NCBI GenBank assembly: GCA_002473085.1
Contig: DKTP01000093.1
Location: 1 to 6,235, forward strand
Source: Anaerolineales bacterium UBA7227
GTDB taxonomy: Bacteria > Chloroflexota > Anaerolineae > Anaerolineales > Villigracilaceae
Direction: 5' to 3'
Length of the DNA stretch: 6,235 bases
Shown here: positions 4,471 to 6,235 of the stretch, one piece after another
How positions within the stretch are numbered: position 1 is the first letter of the stretch
Layout: each line of letters opens with the position of its first letter
Program-made: the position numbers and the translations under genes
The notes under the pieces: model-generated
Databases searched by the model: none
Told to the model about the DNA's origin: nothing
Seen by the model: the letters and a program-made list of their open reading frames with translations, nothing else

Positions 4471-5751
4471 TCAACCTCCGTACTTCTTCCTCAACTCGTC
4501 CGCGGCCCGGCTCAGTTCCTCGGCGTTCCGTTGGATCTTTCGGATAGCCGCGACCGCGTCGTCCACGCCTTTGGTCCCCGCGCGAAAGACGGCTTCGCCC
4601 AGCCAGACGGCCTCGTGTTCGCAGGCGCGCGTCGCTTCGGGCAGGTTCATGTTCTTGAAATCGAAATACTGCGGGAAGGCCTTCGGCACGGCGAGGTTCG
4701 AATTCTGCGGCTGGAACAGCGCGTAATTGTGCATGGCTTCGTAACCGAGCCAGCAATCCACGCCCTCGGCGTCCAGCGCGCCGCACAGCACGTCGTGTTC
4801 CACGCCAAACTTTTTCGGGTCAATGGCGAAGATGTAGCGATAGAACGACCGCGTGGTGTGACGCTCGTCGCGTTTCAGCACGCGCACGCCGGGGATTTCG
4901 CTCAGGGCTTCGTCCATGTACGCCGCCATCTCCTCGCGCTGCTGCGCCTGCGCGGGGAAGCGTTCGATGCCGACCAGCGCCAGCGCGGCCTGCAACTCGC
5001 TCAGGCGGAAGTTGCCTCCCTGCATGGACAGGCCGCCGCGCTCCTCGCCGCCGCCGCCCAGCGCGTGCGGACGTCCGCAGTCAATGATCGACGCGGCCAG
5101 CGCGGCGTGTTCGGGCGTTCGGCACAACAGGACTCCGCCTTCTCCCGATGTCAGCGTCTTCGAGGATTGCAGCGAGAACGACCCGAAGTGACCGATCGTC
5201 CCCGCGCCGCGGCCGCGCCAGCGCGCCCCGTGCGCGTGCGCGCAATCTTCGATCACGATCAGGTTGTGTTTGTCGGCCAGTTCCATGATGGCGTCCATAT
5301 CGGCCATGTTCGAGCCGAGGTGGACGGGGATGATGGCCTTCGTCTTCGGCGTGACGGCTTTCGCCGCGGCCCGCGGATCGATGCAGTAGGAGTTCGGGTC
5401 CACATCTACGATGACGGGGATCGCGCCCGCCGACATCGGGGCGGACGCGGTGGCCTGAAACGTGTACGCCGGGACGATCACTTCGTCGCCCCAGCCGACG
5501 CCCGCGGCGCGCAGCGCGACTTCCATCGTCACTGTGCCGTTGATCATCGGGACGGCGTAGCCTCCGCCCTGCAGTTCCGCGAAGCGGCGCGCCAGTTCGG
5601 CGGTCTTCGGCCCGGGGTAGGGGAATCCGCCCCAACGTCCGGAACGAACGACTTCCGTCACGGCCTGGACGTCGCGTTCGTCCCACACCGGCCAGTCGGG
5701 ATATTTTTCTGCGCGGGTTTTCGGCCCGCCAAGGATGGCTAATTCAGACAT
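4471..5751 (-). CDS. DegT/DnrJ/EryC1/StrS family PLP-dependent aminotransferase
   Basis: The 426-aa cytoplasmic enzyme has the usual family length and layout. MSELAILGGPKTR opens the protein as in StrS-like members. NGTVTMEVAL (71-80) and PAYTFQAT (94-101) line the PLP phosphate and ring pocket. IEDCAHAHGA (167-176) supplies D169, expected to contact the pyridine nitrogen. SLQSSKTLTSGEGG contains K198, the Schiff-base lysine. GGNFRLSELQAAL is the conserved mid-domain motif. The family moves an amino group from Glu or Gln onto keto-sugars, keto-cyclitols or related ketones. The actual substrate cannot be read from sequence. The C-terminus (AAIRKIQRNAEELSRAADEL) is a charged helix. The start is supported by GAAAGGA about six bases upstream of the ATG. 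The next gene upstream, 78 bases away on the same strand, encodes a BadF-type kinase, suggesting a shared (amino)sugar or cyclitol pathway operon. All key residues are present. Confidence 0.92.
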   Translation of the reverse strand: MSELAILGGPKTRAEKYPDWPVWDERDVQAVTEVVRSGRWGGFPYPGPKTAELARRFAELQGGGYAVPMINGTVTMEVALRAAGVGWGDEVIVPAYTFQATASAPMSAGAIPVIVDVDPNSYCIDPRAAAKAVTPKTKAIIPVHLGSNMADMDAIMELADKHNLIVIEDCAHAHGARWRGRGAGTIGHFGSFSLQSSKTLTSGEGGVLLCRTPEHAALAASIIDCGRPHALGGGGEERGGLSMQGGNFRLSELQAALALVGIERFPAQAQQREEMAAYMDEALSEIPGVRVLKRDERHTTRSFYRYIFAIDPKKFGVEHDVLCGALDAEGVDCWLGYEAMHNYALFQPQNSNLAVPKAFPQYFDFKNMNLPEATRACEHEAVWLGEAVFRAGTKGVDDAVAAIRKIQRNAEELSRAADELRKKYGG

Positions 5752-5829
5752 GGGTAATCCTTTCGTTTTGTGTTTTTGAACGCGCGCCTCCGGGCAGGAT
5801 GTAAACGACGCGCGGTTTTCGCGAGCCGT

Positions 5830-6235
5830 CTATTTCACGAGTTCCTTTGCGGTGCGGATCATCTCCGCGCGGACGGCGTAGCCGTCGAAGCGCGCCTGCT
5901 CCATGCCGAGGATGACCGCGCCGACCACGGGCGGACCGTCGAGGCGTTTGAGGACGGCGCGCGGACAATGCTGGAGGACGACCGCGCGCATCGGGTCGGC
6001 GAGAATCCCGCCTGCCTCGAAGACGCTGCCCGATTGGATGATCTCGACCGCGTCGTTCTCCATTTCGATCTGCCGCGCCACCGAAACGGCCAGCCAGCCC
6101 AGCTCCTCGCCCGCCCAGCGGATGACCTCGCGCGCGGCCGCGTCCCCCTCGCGGGCGGCGCGGATGACGTCCACCGCGAGGAACGGGTAGGGATGGTATT
6201 GCTGGTTCGAGAGTCCCTCCATCAGCGCCAGTTCG
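5830..6235 (-). CDS. BadF/BadG/BcrA-type ATPase, probable sugar (N-acetylglucosamine-like) kinase, C-terminal part
   Basis: The frame is open to the window edge (ELALMEGLSN continues upstream of the ATG at 6222), so only the last 135 or so residues are present; the TAG stop is at 5832-5830. The segment is the second half of the ASKHA (actin-like ATPase) fold: a helical stretch with VIRAAREGDAAAREVIRWAG, then AVSVARQIEM, the GSVFEAGGILADPM loop that in the family contacts the nucleotide, and the closing PPVVGAVILGMEQARFDGY. This ending is typical of BadF/BadG-family N-acetylglucosamine kinases rather than the iron-sulfur activators of benzoyl-CoA reductase, since no CXXC-type cluster motif appears in what is visible. 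The N-terminal phosphate loop lies outside, so substrate assignment is tentative. It precedes the aminotransferase in the same direction, with a 78-base gap, and is probably co-transcribed with it. Confidence 0.82.
   Translation of the reverse strand, partial: ELALMEGLSNQQYHPYPFLAVDVIRAAREGDAAAREVIRWAGEELGWLAVSVARQIEMENDAVEIIQSGSVFEAGGILADPMRAVVLQHCPRAVLKRLDGPPVVGAVILGMEQARFDGYAVRAEMIRTAKELVK

Noticed and set aside
5081..5686. A 201-codon minus-strand frame
   Set aside because: It is another frame of the aminotransferase gene, very rich in Arg and Gly, with no motif.
4531..5742. A 403-codon open frame on the plus strand
   Set aside because: It is antisense to the aminotransferase, which has all family motifs. 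The translation is Arg/His/Ala/Val-rich, as expected from the shadow of a GC-rich gene.
5752..5829. Promoter or terminator between the kinase and the aminotransferase
   Set aside because: The 78-base gap has a ribosome binding site but only a long-looped CGCGCG repeat, with no U-tract and no clear -10/-35 pair, so read-through from the kinase gene is the simpler view.
1..6235. CRISPR array, tRNA or rRNA gene, or insertion-sequence terminal repeats
   Set aside because: Looking along both strands I saw no regularly spaced repeats, no cloverleaf with a TTCRA arm, and no paired terminal inverted repeats around a transposase.

Overview
The window is a junction between an integrated mobile element (left, about 1-2910) and a GC-rich bacterial chromosome (right, about 2911-6235). 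The left part has mixed codon usage and AT-rich intergenic DNA. The right part is strongly GC-biased at third codon positions. No gene fixes the species. The protein style (YifB with a CPCG/CTC cysteine cluster, a DegT-type aminotransferase and a BadF-type kinase, and the short winged-HTH protein) would suit a Chloroflexi (Anaerolineae-like) genome, but that is an impression, not a demonstration.

Element side. Leftward from 396 runs the start of a two-helix membrane protein that leaves the window. Divergent from it is a 71-aa MerR/excisionase-type DNA-binding protein (484-699). Both genes sit so close to their -10 boxes that their mRNAs look leaderless or nearly so. An intrinsic terminator (708-732) follows the HTH gene. 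A near-consensus promoter is embedded in it: TTGACA lies across the hairpin loop, followed by 16 bp and an extended -10 (TGC-TATAAT). A perfect 12-bp-arm palindrome (740-767) covers the -10 box and the start site, which is where a repressor would bind. The predicted transcript has a leader of about 200 nt with three successive hairpins (790-938), then an 83-aa protein of unknown function (957-1208), then a 558-aa large serine recombinase (1277-2953).

Junction. The recombinase gene does not end inside the element. Its reading frame runs into the chromosomal gene yifB/comM, which supplies its last 13 codons and its stop. In the adjacent frame, conserved YifB sequence appears abruptly at about 2914 (PFIDLVGLPDAAVKES), with roughly the first 30 residues of the protein missing. 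The simplest reading is that the recombinase inserted its element into the 5' part of yifB/comM, leaving an att half-site here. The other att site, with the 5' piece of yifB, would lie beyond the left edge. The recombinase stop and a GTG codon in the yifB frame overlap as GTGA, so a shortened YifB could be translated by coupling.

Chromosome side. The yifB remnant (2950-4365) keeps its complete AAA+ core and C-terminal domain. A strong 14-bp hairpin terminator (4404-4437) separates it from a convergent leftward pair: a DegT/DnrJ/EryC1/StrS PLP aminotransferase (4471-5751) and, upstream of it, the C-terminal part of a BadF/BadG-type sugar kinase/ATPase (5830-6235, cut by the window edge). Those two genes look like part of an (amino)sugar metabolism operon unrelated to the element.

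The points of most interest are a recombinase whose C-terminus is written by the target gene, the truncated and possibly translationally rescued ComM, the promoter-in-terminator with operator palindrome, and the structured leader ahead of the 83-aa gene and the recombinase.
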